A stretch of DNA of 37,060 nucleotides from JBDRHL01 sp043816955 (GTDB lineage: Bacteria > Planctomycetota > Phycisphaerae > Sedimentisphaerales > CAYZTY01), in contig JBDRHL010000145.1 of NCBI GenBank assembly GCA_043816955.1, forward strand, positions 1-37,060, read 5' to 3'. The translations under genes and the position numbers were made by a program. The notes beneath the pieces are model-generated. The model was not told the origin of the DNA, did not search any database, and worked only from the letters and a program-made list of their open reading frames with translations. This document shows, piece after piece, positions 18,367 through 25,967 of the stretch (the first letter of the stretch is position 1; every line of letters begins with the position of its first letter).

Positions 18367-20118
18367 ATGTCTCAGAAAACCAAAAAAATCGTATTATTAA
18401 TTTGTGTAGCAACACTTCTATGTGCGATGTTTGTTGAAGTGGCCGAAGCGGCTCGGTGGCGATACCATGCCTGGCGTGACGGCTGGATGACGGTGTGGGG
18501 CACACGGAACTGCCGTCGGGTTACAGTGCCGCTGGCACATCGATATGTGCGGCGATGCCATACGTATTCGGGCTATCTGCCATGGTGGTGCAATGACTGG
18601 CTTGTGCGATATTATTGGGGTCCGCCATGCCACAACGTAACGTGGACGAAATATGTGCCGCGGCCTTGCCCGAAGTCCTGCTGGCGCAGACGCTGGGTTC
18701 TGGGACCGATTTACGAGTACCTTGAGGACTTTGTTCCCTACAATTATGGGGTCTCGGAGGTTGTTATTCCCAGCTTAGGTGACCCTGAAGGGCATATTAC
18801 CGGAAACCAGGGAGTATACATCCTTGTAGATATGGGCCAGTGGCTTGACGCAGGTCAGCCTTTTACTGAGCCTGATCCCAACGTCGATCCGAATACAATC
18901 CGCTTTATGTTCACGGGCGGAGTATGCCCGAACCTTCCGGGTTTTACGGCTGTGAGGCTGGAAACACCGGAAGAGGAAAACATCGAAAGCCTCATCATCT
19001 TTAACCCCGACGCTGATCCGTGCAGCTATCCTTTTGAAATCACCCGGCCGGATCTTTTGCTTAATGGCGAACTGTGTCTTCAGGATGTTCAGAGGTTTGA
19101 CGGCCAGCCTTATGATGGGTACCTGATGGCCGGCGATAATGACTACAGCGGCAGAGTCGACTTCATTGATGTGTCGCGTCTTGCCGAGGTATGGCTCGAC
19201 GAAATCGTGCCCTGTGTAGATGCCGACGGAGACGGCTATGAGGACGAAGCGTGCGGCGGCAGCGACTGTGATGACAGCAATCCGAACGTGTATCCGACTG
19301 CGCCGGAGCTCTGTGACGGACTGGACAACGACTGTGACGGAACAATTCCGCCTGATGAAGCAGATGCTGATGGTGATGGCTACAGGATTTGCGAAGGTGA
19401 TTGTGACGATACAATCGGTTCTGTCAATCCGGGAGCTCCTGAAGAATGTTACAATGGACTGGACGATGATTGTGACGGCTATATTGACCATGACGATTCG
19501 GACTGCTGGGTCTGCGGGAACGGCATCTGTGATCCTGGTGAGGATCCCATAAGCTGTCCAATGGACTGCGGATACTGTGGTGATGGGATATGCCAGCCTG
19601 AGTTGGGTGAGGACCCAAACACCTGCCCAATGGACTGCGGATACTGTGGTGATGGGATATGCCAGCCTGAGTTGGGTGAGGACCCATACACCTGCTCAAT
19701 GGACTGCGGCGGATGCAACTATGACGGTTACTGTGATCCGTGGGAAGACCCATATACCTGTCCGGACTGTATGGGCGGATGCAACTATGATGGTTACTGC
19801 GATCCCTGGGAAGATCCATATACCTGTCCGGACTGTATGGGCGGATGCAACTATGATGGTTACTGTGATCCCTGGGAAGATCCATATACCTGTCCGGACT
19901 GCGGCGGTGGAGAATGCAACTATGATGGTTACTGCGATCCCTGGGAAGATCCGATGACATGTCCAGACTGTGGTGGTGGCGAATGCAACTATGATGGTTA
20001 CTGTGATCCCTGGGAAGATCCGATGACGTGTCCAGACTGTGGTGGGGGCGGATGCAACTATGATGGTTACTGCGATCCTTGGGAAGAGCCCGGGATATGT
20101 CCTGACTGTCCCATGTAG
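18367..20118 (+). CDS. Secreted Trp/Cys-rich protein with dockerin-like, MopE-like and tandem Cys-rich repeats
   Basis: A 583-aa exported protein with a signal peptide at residues 1-28 (V-A-E-A-A end) and an ideal AAGGAGGT ribosome site. Residues about 29-125 are exceptionally rich in Trp, Arg and Cys. A beta-like region follows to about 250. Near 258-275 is a dockerin-like motif (G-D-N-D-Y-S-G-R-V-D-F-I-D-V). Residues about 283-380 contain two D-A-D-G-D-G-Y / C-D-G-L-D-N-D-C-D-G units resembling the MopE-type putative metal-binding motif. The rest is eight Cys-rich repeats of 22-23 aa with C-x-x-D-G-x-C spacing. It is not similar to its neighbours and has its own promoter and terminator. A surface-anchored, calcium- or metal-binding, disulfide-rich protein is the best guess; the function is unknown. 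Confidence 0.8.
   Translation: MSQKTKKIVLLICVATLLCAMFVEVAEAARWRYHAWRDGWMTVWGTRNCRRVTVPLAHRYVRRCHTYSGYLPWWCNDWLVRYYWGPPCHNVTWTKYVPRPCPKSCWRRRWVLGPIYEYLEDFVPYNYGVSEVVIPSLGDPEGHITGNQGVYILVDMGQWLDAGQPFTEPDPNVDPNTIRFMFTGGVCPNLPGFTAVRLETPEEENIESLIIFNPDADPCSYPFEITRPDLLLNGELCLQDVQRFDGQPYDGYLMAGDNDYSGRVDFIDVSRLAEVWLDEIVPCVDADGDGYEDEACGGSDCDDSNPNVYPTAPELCDGLDNDCDGTIPPDEADADGDGYRICEGDCDDTIGSVNPGAPEECYNGLDDDCDGYIDHDDSDCWVCGNGICDPGEDPISCPMDCGYCGDGICQPELGEDPNTCPMDCGYCGDGICQPELGEDPYTCSMDCGGCNYDGYCDPWEDPYTCPDCMGGCNYDGYCDPWEDPYTCPDCMGGCNYDGYCDPWEDPYTCPDCGGGECNYDGYCDPWEDPMTCPDCGGGECNYDGYCDPWEDPMTCPDCGGGGCNYDGYCDPWEEPGICPDCPM
19570..20115 (+). repeat. Eight in-frame tandem repeats (66-69 bp) encoding Cys-rich units
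   Basis: Two nearly identical 69-base units start at 19570 and 19639 (YCGDGICQPELGEDP core). Six related units follow with their Cys codon at 19714, 19780, 19846, 19915, 19984 and 20053 (CNYDGYCDPWEDP core). Spacing is 66 bases for the first three and 69 for the last three, the extra codon being an added Glu or Gly. Very high identity at synonymous sites points to recent unit expansion and likely copy-number variation. Confidence 0.9.
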
Positions 20119-20138
20119 TCGGCATTTTTGTTAACAAG

Positions 20139-20172
20139 AAGGGCTGCGATATAAAAACCGCAGCCCTTTTTA
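20139..20172 (+). terminator. Rho-independent terminator, probably bidirectional
   Basis: A perfect 10-bp stem, AAGGGCTGCG (20139-20148) paired with CGCAGCCCTT (20159-20168), has a 10-base A-rich loop and a following T run. It lies just after the Cys-rich gene and just beyond the end of the converging membrane-protein gene, so it can stop transcription from both sides. Confidence 0.88.
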
Positions 20173-20190
20173 TTGCATTGTGGTTCTGTG

Positions 20191-20697
20191 TTAATTGTGT
20201 TCTGTTCGCCTTGTACTGATAACAGCAGCAACAATACCTGAAATTAAACCAAAAAATGTATAAGAAAACAGTTTAAACCAGAGTCCTGATACACCGAAGA
20301 TAAAATTCGGATTAAGACCTGTCGGCAAAATCATTCTTTTAACCAGGCAGAGCAGATTGGCGGCAGCAGCAGCGAGGCCAAGCACGAGAATCATTACTAT
20401 ACCTGAAATCCTGTTTTTCTCAAGCAAGTTTACGACCCCATCAAGAATTAAACCTGCAAGCATGATCATAGGCATACCTGCCACACCGCCGGCAAGGTTG
20501 GCTCCCAGAGAATATGTTGTTAAAGCAGTAGACAGTGCCGCTGCGGCGGCACCGATCCTGCATCTACTTCTTAATCTGGCTATAAGTGCCGGTGTCATCC
20601 AGAGAAAGGCTTTATGGCCCGGCATGCCTAAGTGCAAACGCACCAAAGCTATCAATAGTCCCGCCAGAACTCCAACAGAAACGGAAACCAATAACAT
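20191..20697 (-). CDS. Multi-pass membrane protein of unknown function
   Basis: About 168 aa from the ATG at 20697, with five or six hydrophobic segments and an N-terminal amphipathic G-M-P-G-H-K segment between the first two. The compact, Gly/Ala-rich helices resemble small transporter subunits such as ECF-type substrate-binding components, but I cannot place it in a family. The start is uncertain. The ATG at 20697 lies one base after the TAA of the upstream gene, fitting translational coupling. The same frame stays open upstream to a GTG at 20778, which would overlap that gene by 80 bases. It is the last gene of the - strand run before the shared terminator. Confidence 0.65.
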   Translation of the reverse strand: MLLVSVSVGVLAGLLIALVRLHLGMPGHKAFLWMTPALIARLRSRCRIGAAAAALSTALTTYSLGANLAGGVAGMPMIMLAGLILDGVVNLLEKNRISGIVMILVLGLAAAAANLLCLVKRMILPTGLNPNFIFGVSGLWFKLFSYTFFGLISGIVAAVISTRRTEHN

Positions 20698-20698
20698 T

Positions 20699-21442
20699 TT
20701 AAGTTGATAACTTTTTACTATGCTGTGAAGGTTCACTTTTTTTACGGTCAACAGAGATCCAGACATTTTCTTTTTCACTCCATTCTACAATTAGCACAGG
20801 TTTACTATCTATTAAGCGAGGTCGCAGCCAATCAAGGGTGTCATAGATATCATTTTCAGCGGGGATATGTTTTTCGCTTTTATGCACAAGCCAGATACCG
20901 ATCTCTTTAAGTTTTTTGAAATCGACTTTGCGTGGTAATTCACGAAGTTGCGGCAGATCGATAAAACGCCCATCGGCGCCTTGTGCGCGTAACCCTACGG
21001 AAGCAAGGGCACCTATGACACCCTGGCAATTTCCGCCGAGACCGCGCAATTTGATGCCGTTGCCATTGGCAAGTTTGAAGGATTGCTCAATTGTCAGCAC
21101 TTCTTTTTGTGCCGCTTTACCAAAATCGATAATGTCCGCGGCAACATCATCATTAAATGCTATGCACACTCCTGGGTCAGAGCCTTCTGCCGATGCACAA
21201 GCCACAAAATCAAATGCAAAATCAACTGCCTTGACGCCATTTTCACTTTTTACGGCAATGCACGCTCCACTATTATGCGAGGTATATGGTATCGCCTTGT
21301 CAAGCAGGAACTGGTGTCTTGTAACCCCTAATGATTTCATGCCTTTTTTTATAAGTTCGGCGCACAGATTTCGAGCCAGTCTACCCGTGCCGGGGCTGGT
21401 TGGATTATCGGTGTCATCTATTCCTATCAGGATAGTTTTCAT
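20699..21442 (-). CDS. TiaS-like (tRNA-Ile2 agmatinylcytidine synthetase N-terminal) domain protein
   Basis: A 247-aa predicted soluble protein opening with I-G-I-D-D-T-D-N-P, the signature of the kinase-like domain at the N-terminus of archaeal TiaS. Conserved-looking G-T-G-R-L-A-R and H-N-S-G-A-C segments follow, and G-L-G-G-N-C-Q-G-V-I-G-A lies near residues 134-145. The RNA-binding domains of true TiaS (over 400 aa) are missing, and bacteria normally use TilS for this tRNA, so a tRNA role is unlikely. Bacterial homologs are uncharacterised as far as I recall. It is tightly coupled to the membrane protein downstream and lies after the formate dehydrogenase maturation genes. The pairing hints at ATP- or nucleotide-dependent metabolism linked to transport, which is speculation. 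Confidence 0.65.
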   Translation of the reverse strand: MKTILIGIDDTDNPTSPGTGRLARNLCAELIKKGMKSLGVTRHQFLLDKAIPYTSHNSGACIAVKSENGVKAVDFAFDFVACASAEGSDPGVCIAFNDDVAADIIDFGKAAQKEVLTIEQSFKLANGNGIKLRGLGGNCQGVIGALASVGLRAQGADGRFIDLPQLRELPRKVDFKKLKEIGIWLVHKSEKHIPAENDIYDTLDWLRPRLIDSKPVLIVEWSEKENVWISVDRKKSEPSQHSKKLST

Positions 21443-21451
21443 AATAAAGTC

Positions 21452-22048
21452 TTATTCAAACTCTCTTCGCGGACTTTCTTTTACCATATGTACCGAACCG
21501 CCGAGAGTAACATAGTTCACACCTTTTTTATACCAGCGATGTGCTGTCGGCGCGTTGCTGAACCAGCTATCACTGAAAACCCATTTATTGGTGTTCATCG
21601 TATCTTTCAATAATCTCGGCCATTCTAATTTTTTGAGAAAAAACGTACTCAAATATCTATTTGCAGGTCTGTCACTAAAGCAATAATAAAAATAACCTAT
21701 ATTACCAACGCTGAAATTTTCTTCTGAATATTTCAGCTCATCTGTTTGTTCGCTCGGGCAATAATAAACTTTTGATTCTCTAATATAGCTCCTGTCGGAC
21801 AAATTTCTGATCAAAGAATTATGGGGGTTATAAAGCTGCTTGTCAACAGGAAGCCTGGAATCATAGTCACCGGCATATAGCAGGCATCCCAGGAGAAGAT
21901 TTCTCTGGTTGTTCCTGCAGATAATAATCTTTGATTGATCCCTTGCTCTTCCTAAGGCAGGTATAACCAATGCCATTAAGAAGGCTATTATGCCTATCAC
22001 GATTAATAGCTCTACCAGTGTAAAGGCGCTTCTGATGCGTTTAGACAA
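21452..22048 (-). CDS. Type II secretion/type IV pilin-like pseudopilin
   Basis: A 198-aa protein with a textbook prepilin N-terminus: a short basic leader, then A-F-T-L-V-E-L-L-I-V-I and a hydrophobic helix to about residue 32. The rest is a globular domain with several Cys residues and a late G-G-S-V-H segment, the form common in planctomycete pseudopilin families. The start is a TTG at 22048, chosen because a GGAG site (22058-22061) sits at the end of the preceding gene and the prepilin leader begins right after. The junction with the dockerin-tailed protein upstream is two bases, so the pair are coupled. Similar orphan pseudopilins in these bacteria are numerous and their individual roles are unknown. 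Confidence 0.82.
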   Translation of the reverse strand: MSKRIRSAFTLVELLIVIGIIAFLMALVIPALGRARDQSKIIICRNNQRNLLLGCLLYAGDYDSRLPVDKQLYNPHNSLIRNLSDRSYIRESKVYYCPSEQTDELKYSEENFSVGNIGYFYYCFSDRPANRYLSTFFLKKLEWPRLLKDTMNTNKWVFSDSWFSNAPTAHRWYKKGVNYVTLGGSVHMVKESPRREFE

Positions 22049-22049
22049 T

Positions 22050-22898
22050 TTATTTTACTCCAGCAAGCCAATTTTGACTCATTACTGCAAAATCAGCGAA
22101 GTCTACTTTCAGATCACCATTCAGGTCGCCGTCAATAGTTACCGCAAAAGTTGAAACATTCCTGGAAGGATTGTTGATATCAATCAAAGCTCTGTTGGTA
22201 TGATAAATGCTCGGTATCGGATCGGCAGCAACGTAACCGTACACGCTGAATACAACAGGGGCAGGAACATGGTCAAAGGAATAGTTAATGGTTATAGTAC
22301 CTCCCAAAGGTTCGAGGTCTGTGACACCTGAAACGCCGTAAACGGTAACCATGGCTGTATCGAAAGCGTAACTTATCGGCTCAATATTCGGATCTGTTAT
22401 TGAATAAAAACCGCTCGGTCTGCCGTATGGATTGTCATAGTAAACAAAGTCGTTCACATTCAGGATATAAGGTGGTTGTCCCTCTAAATTGACTGTCATT
22501 GAAAAGCTGGTGTCCAAGCCGTTAGTACCGATCGCAATCAAAAGCAGGATGTCGGTGAAAATATTGTTGTCGCCAGTATGGATTATTTTGAAGCTTCCGG
22601 CCTTATCTTTTGACACAAGGTGTCCTTCCGATTCTCCGCCGTGTATAAATTTCAATGCATTCATACCCCTTGCCTTATCGCCGGTTGCGGCCTGAACAAA
22701 TGAAACTGGATATGCTTCATTTATATCATTATTATCAATTGCATTTACGGGATACATGTTTGGATCATTACCATCAGGGAAATCTATCCACCAATCTGCT
22801 GTAAGTTCATCCCACGGGATGTAGTTCCCTGCTGTTGCCTGATATAACGTTCCAACAACCAACAAAAAACAACTCAAGCACATAGTCTGCTTAAACAT
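22050..22898 (-). CDS. Exported protein with C-terminal dockerin-like motif
   Basis: A 282-aa protein starting at the ATG at 22898, which has an AAGGAG site at 22911-22916. An upstream ATG at 22937 would add 13 hydrophilic residues before the signal peptide and overlap fdhD, so I reject it. The signal peptide covers about residues 1-24 (C-L-S-C-F-L-L-V-V-G core, ending T-A-G). The central 210 residues are beta-rich and not recognised. The last 25 residues, G-D-L-N-G-D-L-K-V-D-F-A-D-F with N-W-L, form half a dockerin and are typical of planctomycete exported proteins. Together with the pseudopilin that follows directly, it suggests a secreted or surface complex unrelated to the formate genes. 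Confidence 0.75.
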   Translation of the reverse strand: MFKQTMCLSCFLLVVGTLYQATAGNYIPWDELTADWWIDFPDGNDPNMYPVNAIDNNDINEAYPVSFVQAATGDKARGMNALKFIHGGESEGHLVSKDKAGSFKIIHTGDNNIFTDILLLIAIGTNGLDTSFSMTVNLEGQPPYILNVNDFVYYDNPYGRPSGFYSITDPNIEPISYAFDTAMVTVYGVSGVTDLEPLGGTITINYSFDHVPAPVVFSVYGYVAADPIPSIYHTNRALIDINNPSRNVSTFAVTIDGDLNGDLKVDFADFAVMSQNWLAGVK

Positions 22899-22933
22899 TT
22901 TTATTTGAATCTCCTTAAATTTTTCGAAATATT

Positions 22934-23785
22934 TCAACCACCAGTCTGTAAATTACAGATTCTTTCCGGATGTGTATAAATATTAATTTTGTCCGGCCTG
23001 ACAAAACCGCATAAAGTGATATTCCACTTATTGGCTGCTTCGATAGCGAATGACGATGGAGCTGAAACCGCAGCAATCAGCTCAATACCGGCTCTGGCGG
23101 CTTTGGTTACCATTTCCAAACTTATCCGGCCTGATAACACGGCCGCACAACCCTTTGTGGACAGTCTGTTCAAAAGACATTTGCCGATGGCTTTATCAAA
23201 GGCGCTGTGACGGCCCAGGTCTTCGGCGAAAGCGATAAATTTGCCGGAAGAGGTAAAGATTCCTGCAGCATGTGAGCCGCCTGTAACCTTGAACATCTGC
23301 TGCATGGGGCGCAGATGTTCAGTGGCCTCAATAAGCAGGTTAGTGTTTACTTTCAGGGTCTGAGCACATGTGGGCATGTCCGACAGTATCTTTTCAATAT
23401 TTCGTGTTCCACACATACCGCATGAACTAGCGATTATTAAATTTCTTCTGATTGCCGTCTGCGAGGGATTTTCAAGCCGGATACCGACAACGTTTGGCAG
23501 ATTTTCTTTTACTAAAACAGCAGCAACATCATCTATGGTGTCTATCATGCCCTCTGAATAGACAAAACCGACAGCAAGCGCTTTAATGTCCGTAGGGGTG
23601 CACATAATAGTAAAACTGCCCACCTTGTCCACCATGATCGTTACAGGCTGCTCAGAAACCACACAGTCAGCCACCTTCTGCAGGGAGGTATCGGGAACAA
23701 CACGCAAGACTTCTGTCGAGCAAACTGCGTGTTTTAAGCTGTCAGGAATATTACCGCTATTCTGCTTCATTCCAATACCTGTCAA
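22934..23785 (-). CDS. fdhD: Formate dehydrogenase sulfurtransferase accessory protein FdhD
   Basis: FdhD moves sulfur from a cysteine desulfurase to the bis-MGD cofactor of formate dehydrogenase, supplying the terminal sulfido ligand. The 283-aa sequence has the essential C-x-x-C pair (C122 and C125 in S-C-G-M-C-G) and the conserved E-D-L-G-R-H-S-A-F-D-K segment followed by S-G-R-I-S-L-E. Length is normal. The open frame starts with a TTG at 23785 overlapping the stop of the MOSC-MoaB gene by four bases; the ATG at 23770 is an equally possible start. It is the last cofactor gene of the operon and pairs functionally with fdhA upstream. Confidence 0.93.
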   Translation of the reverse strand: MTGIGMKQNSGNIPDSLKHAVCSTEVLRVVPDTSLQKVADCVVSEQPVTIMVDKVGSFTIMCTPTDIKALAVGFVYSEGMIDTIDDVAAVLVKENLPNVVGIRLENPSQTAIRRNLIIASSCGMCGTRNIEKILSDMPTCAQTLKVNTNLLIEATEHLRPMQQMFKVTGGSHAAGIFTSSGKFIAFAEDLGRHSAFDKAIGKCLLNRLSTKGCAAVLSGRISLEMVTKAARAGIELIAAVSAPSSFAIEAANKWNITLCGFVRPDKINIYTHPERICNLQTGG

Positions 23786-24717
23786 TGAGCATCCAATCCA
23801 TGCACCATTAAGATGGCATGTTCCAGTATTTTAAGTATCTCGGTAAGATATTCCTCAACGGCACGTACGCTTCCAGGTAATGCATATATTTGTGTTTCGC
23901 GCGCAATTGCTGCGATACTTCGGCTCAACAAGGCGCAAGAATTTTTCCTGCTGTACCTGATTCGGATATTTTCCATAATGCCGGGGATTATTTTGTCACA
24001 GACGGCGGTGATGGTTTCCGGTGTAATATCCCTTGGGCCAATACCTGTGCCTCCAAGAGTAAAAATTACGTCAACCTTGTCATCTATTGCTTTGGTCAGT
24101 ACTTCGCTGAGTTTATCTGTGTCATCCGAAAGTAAAATATTATCAATCTGATAATGCCATCTTTTATCGACAAAATATTGTTCGAGGATTTGTTTCGCCC
24201 GTGGTCCTGACCTGTCTGTGTACCGGCCGGTAAAAGCCCGATCACTCAGCGTTACAACCAGGAACCTCATGTGTCTCGGAAGATATTCAACCGGGTCGCC
24301 AGGCTTGATTTTGCCTCCATTAATCACCCGACAAAAAATTCCTTTCTTTGGCATCACACATTTGCCTACCTGCAGATAGATGGCACATGCATCGCCATGA
24401 CATTCTTTGCCTATCTGTGTAACCTGAAGTTCGACCTGGCCAATGTGAAACCTATCCAGAACTGCTGCTTGACCGAGGTCGATGCCGGCAATGGTGATAT
24501 TCTCTGCGAATTCACCCGGTTTTATCTGTCTTCCAACAATCTTCGTGAAAGAATCGATATCTTCCCGGGAAAGCAAACTTACCTGTCGGTGCCAAAGGCC
24601 GGCATGAGCATCATTGACAACACCATATCTATCAATCAGTATTTCAGCGGCAGGCTGCTTGATAGTGCCTTTTTGCACGGAAATATTTACGGATATGACC
24701 CTGCCTGTGTCAGACAT
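23782..24717 (-). CDS. MOSC domain fused to MoaB/Mog-type molybdopterin adenylyltransferase
   Basis: A 311-aa two-domain protein. Residues about 1-148 are a MOSC domain (G-V-V-N-D-A-H-A-G-x-W-H-R-Q-V-S-L-L, then G-K-E-C-H-G-D-A-C and M-P-K-K-G-I-F-C-R-V-I), a fold linked to sulfur carriage and molybdenum-cofactor enzymes. Residues about 149-311 are a MoaB/Mog domain with T-L-G-G-T-G-I-G-P-R-D-I-T-P-E and the late L-P-G-S-V-R-A-V-E-E-Y segment, which adenylates molybdopterin before metal insertion by MoeA. The fusion suggests metal-sulfur chemistry in one polypeptide. Its ATG lies inside the shifted-frame end of moaC (ATGTCTGA overlap), and its stop overlaps fdhD. Confidence 0.9.
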   Translation of the reverse strand: MSDTGRVISVNISVQKGTIKQPAAEILIDRYGVVNDAHAGLWHRQVSLLSREDIDSFTKIVGRQIKPGEFAENITIAGIDLGQAAVLDRFHIGQVELQVTQIGKECHGDACAIYLQVGKCVMPKKGIFCRVINGGKIKPGDPVEYLPRHMRFLVVTLSDRAFTGRYTDRSGPRAKQILEQYFVDKRWHYQIDNILLSDDTDKLSEVLTKAIDDKVDVIFTLGGTGIGPRDITPETITAVCDKIIPGIMENIRIRYSRKNSCALLSRSIAAIARETQIYALPGSVRAVEEYLTEILKILEHAILMVHGLDAH

Positions 24718-24788
24718 CTTCTTTTACCTTTTCTATAAGTTTTATGTCGGCGATTCGCATATTTTTGTCAACAGCCTTGCACATGTCA
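24710..24788 (-). other. moaC: Displaced C-terminal coding end of moaC (+1 frame)
   Basis: After the TAA at 24789-24791 the +1 frame reads D-M-C-K-A-V-D-K-N-M-R-I-A-D-I-K-L-I-E-K and ends at the TGA at 24710-24712. This is the expected, highly conserved MoaC C-terminus including the catalytic D-M-C-K motif. The DNA reads GTCTAATGACATG where an intact gene would read GTCTATGACATG, so one extra A separates the two parts. Joined, the protein would be about 150 aa, close to family length. Confidence 0.85.
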
Positions 24789-25163
24789 TTAGACGGTCAG
24801 CAGCGCCACGCTGACGGCTGTTAAAGCTTCCATTTCCACACCGGTTCGACCGATACATCGGACTTCACTTTGAGCTTTGATGCCTTTTTGGGTTATATCC
24901 AGTTTGACATCAACCTTATCCAGTGCAAGCGGATGACAAAGCGGAATAAGCCCAGCAGTCTGCTTTGCGGCTTGAATACCTGCAACCTGCGCTACTGTCA
25001 GTACATCTCCCTTTTTTATTTGATTTTGCTGTATAAGACCCAGTGCTTCTGTGGACAAATAAATGATTCCTTTTGCTACAGCCGATCTTCGCTGTGGTTT
25101 CTTATTTCCCACGTCAACCATACTGGCTCGACCCCGATCGTTTACATGTGTAAGGTCACTCAT
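24789..25163 (-). CDS. moaC: Cyclic pyranopterin monophosphate synthase MoaC, truncated by a frameshift
   Basis: MoaC converts the MoaA product to cyclic pyranopterin monophosphate, the second half of the first step of molybdenum-cofactor synthesis. The 124-aa frame has the family body: M-V-D-V at 15-18, the G-L-I-P-L-C-H-P-L segment with its active-site His, and G-R-T-G-V-E-M-E-A-L-T-A-V-S-V-A-L-L. It then stops at TAA, about 25 residues early, and the missing catalytic end lies in the next frame. A GGAGG site inside the end of moaA drives the ATG at 25163. As read, the gene is broken, so either the base is a sequencing or assembly error, the strain has a fresh mutation, or a recoding event restores it. 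Confidence 0.88.
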   Translation of the reverse strand: MSDLTHVNDRGRASMVDVGNKKPQRRSAVAKGIIYLSTEALGLIQQNQIKKGDVLTVAQVAGIQAAKQTAGLIPLCHPLALDKVDVKLDITQKGIKAQSEVRCIGRTGVEMEALTAVSVALLTV

Positions 25164-25166
25164 TTT

Positions 25167-25967
25167 TCAGCCTCCTATCCGGTGCATTACGGCGTGTGTG
25201 CACGGCCCGCCTGCTTCCGGTTTTTCATCAACAGCCTGTTGGAGTGCCTGACGGGCACCTAAGCAGCGAACACTACATGAAATATCCGAAAACAGGCAGG
25301 GACGGACCTTTCCGTCGCTTGACAAACGAAGCCGATTACACCGGGCACAATCACCACCCGTACCACCCTGCACAATAGAGAAACAACCTGTCTCAAAGAC
25401 CATCTGCTGAATGATTCTTACATCCAATCCGTTGGAATTCCCGAATTCCCTGACTGCCTGAGCATCAGATTCCCTTGAAAACCGCCCGGTTACACAATTC
25501 AGTTTTATAGGGCTAAGGCCGGCTTTCTGCGCCGCCCGGATACCTGCAAAAACGCGGTTTATATCACCGCATCGGGTTAACTGCCGGTATCGATCGGCAT
25601 CTGTTGTGTCCAGGCTGATATTTACCCTTTTTAATCCCGCATCAGCCAGGGCATGGGCGTATTGTGCTAACAACACACCATTAGTTGTCATGGCAAAATC
25701 TTTGATACCCTCGATAGCACCTACAGCCTGAACCAGATTCAATATACCACGACGGACAAGAGGTTCCCCGCCGGTAAGTCGTACTTTTGTAATTCCCATA
25801 TCAACCGCAGTTTTAGTTACTTCGATAATTTCCTCAAAAGAAAGAATATCACTGTGCCTTAAAAGTTTAACTCCTTCCTGCGGCATGCAATAACAACATC
25901 GAAGATTACAGCGGTCAGTTACCGATATTCGCAGATAGTCAATGTTTCGTCCAAACCTGTCAATCAT
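25167..25967 (-). CDS. moaA: GTP 3',8-cyclase MoaA (radical SAM), short form
   Basis: MoaA uses S-adenosylmethionine radicals to rearrange GTP in the first step of molybdenum-cofactor synthesis. The N-terminal cluster motif is C-N-L-R-C-C-Y-C, L-T-G-G-E-P-L lies near residues 64-70, and the second cluster is carried by C-A-R-C-N-R-L-R-L-S-S-D-G-K-V-R-P-C. The conserved G-G C-terminus is present. At 266 aa it is about 60 residues shorter than standard MoaA. The missing part is the segment just before the second cluster, where E-F-M-P-x-G-type sequence is replaced by a short M-V-F-E-T-G-C-F-S-I-V-Q-G-G-T-G-G link. The frame is continuous, so this is a compact variant. Its ATG overlaps the moeA stop (ATGA). 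Confidence 0.9.
   Translation of the reverse strand: MIDRFGRNIDYLRISVTDRCNLRCCYCMPQEGVKLLRHSDILSFEEIIEVTKTAVDMGITKVRLTGGEPLVRRGILNLVQAVGAIEGIKDFAMTTNGVLLAQYAHALADAGLKRVNISLDTTDADRYRQLTRCGDINRVFAGIRAAQKAGLSPIKLNCVTGRFSRESDAQAVREFGNSNGLDVRIIQQMVFETGCFSIVQGGTGGDCARCNRLRLSSDGKVRPCLFSDISCSVRCLGARQALQQAVDEKPEAGGPCTHAVMHRIGG

Noticed and set aside
19570..20115. Regular 66-69-base repeats resembling a CRISPR array
   Set aside because: Repeats are contiguous without unique spacers and encode an in-frame Cys-rich protein.
19424..20137. 237-codon antisense frame rich in His, Ser and Arg
   Set aside because: It is the mirror of the tandem repeats on the coding strand; its own repetitiveness is inherited and it includes the terminator region.
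20128..20137. TTGTTAACAA palindrome as a Rex site
   Set aside because: It lacks the central spacer of a Rex operator and is located after a stop codon beside a terminator.
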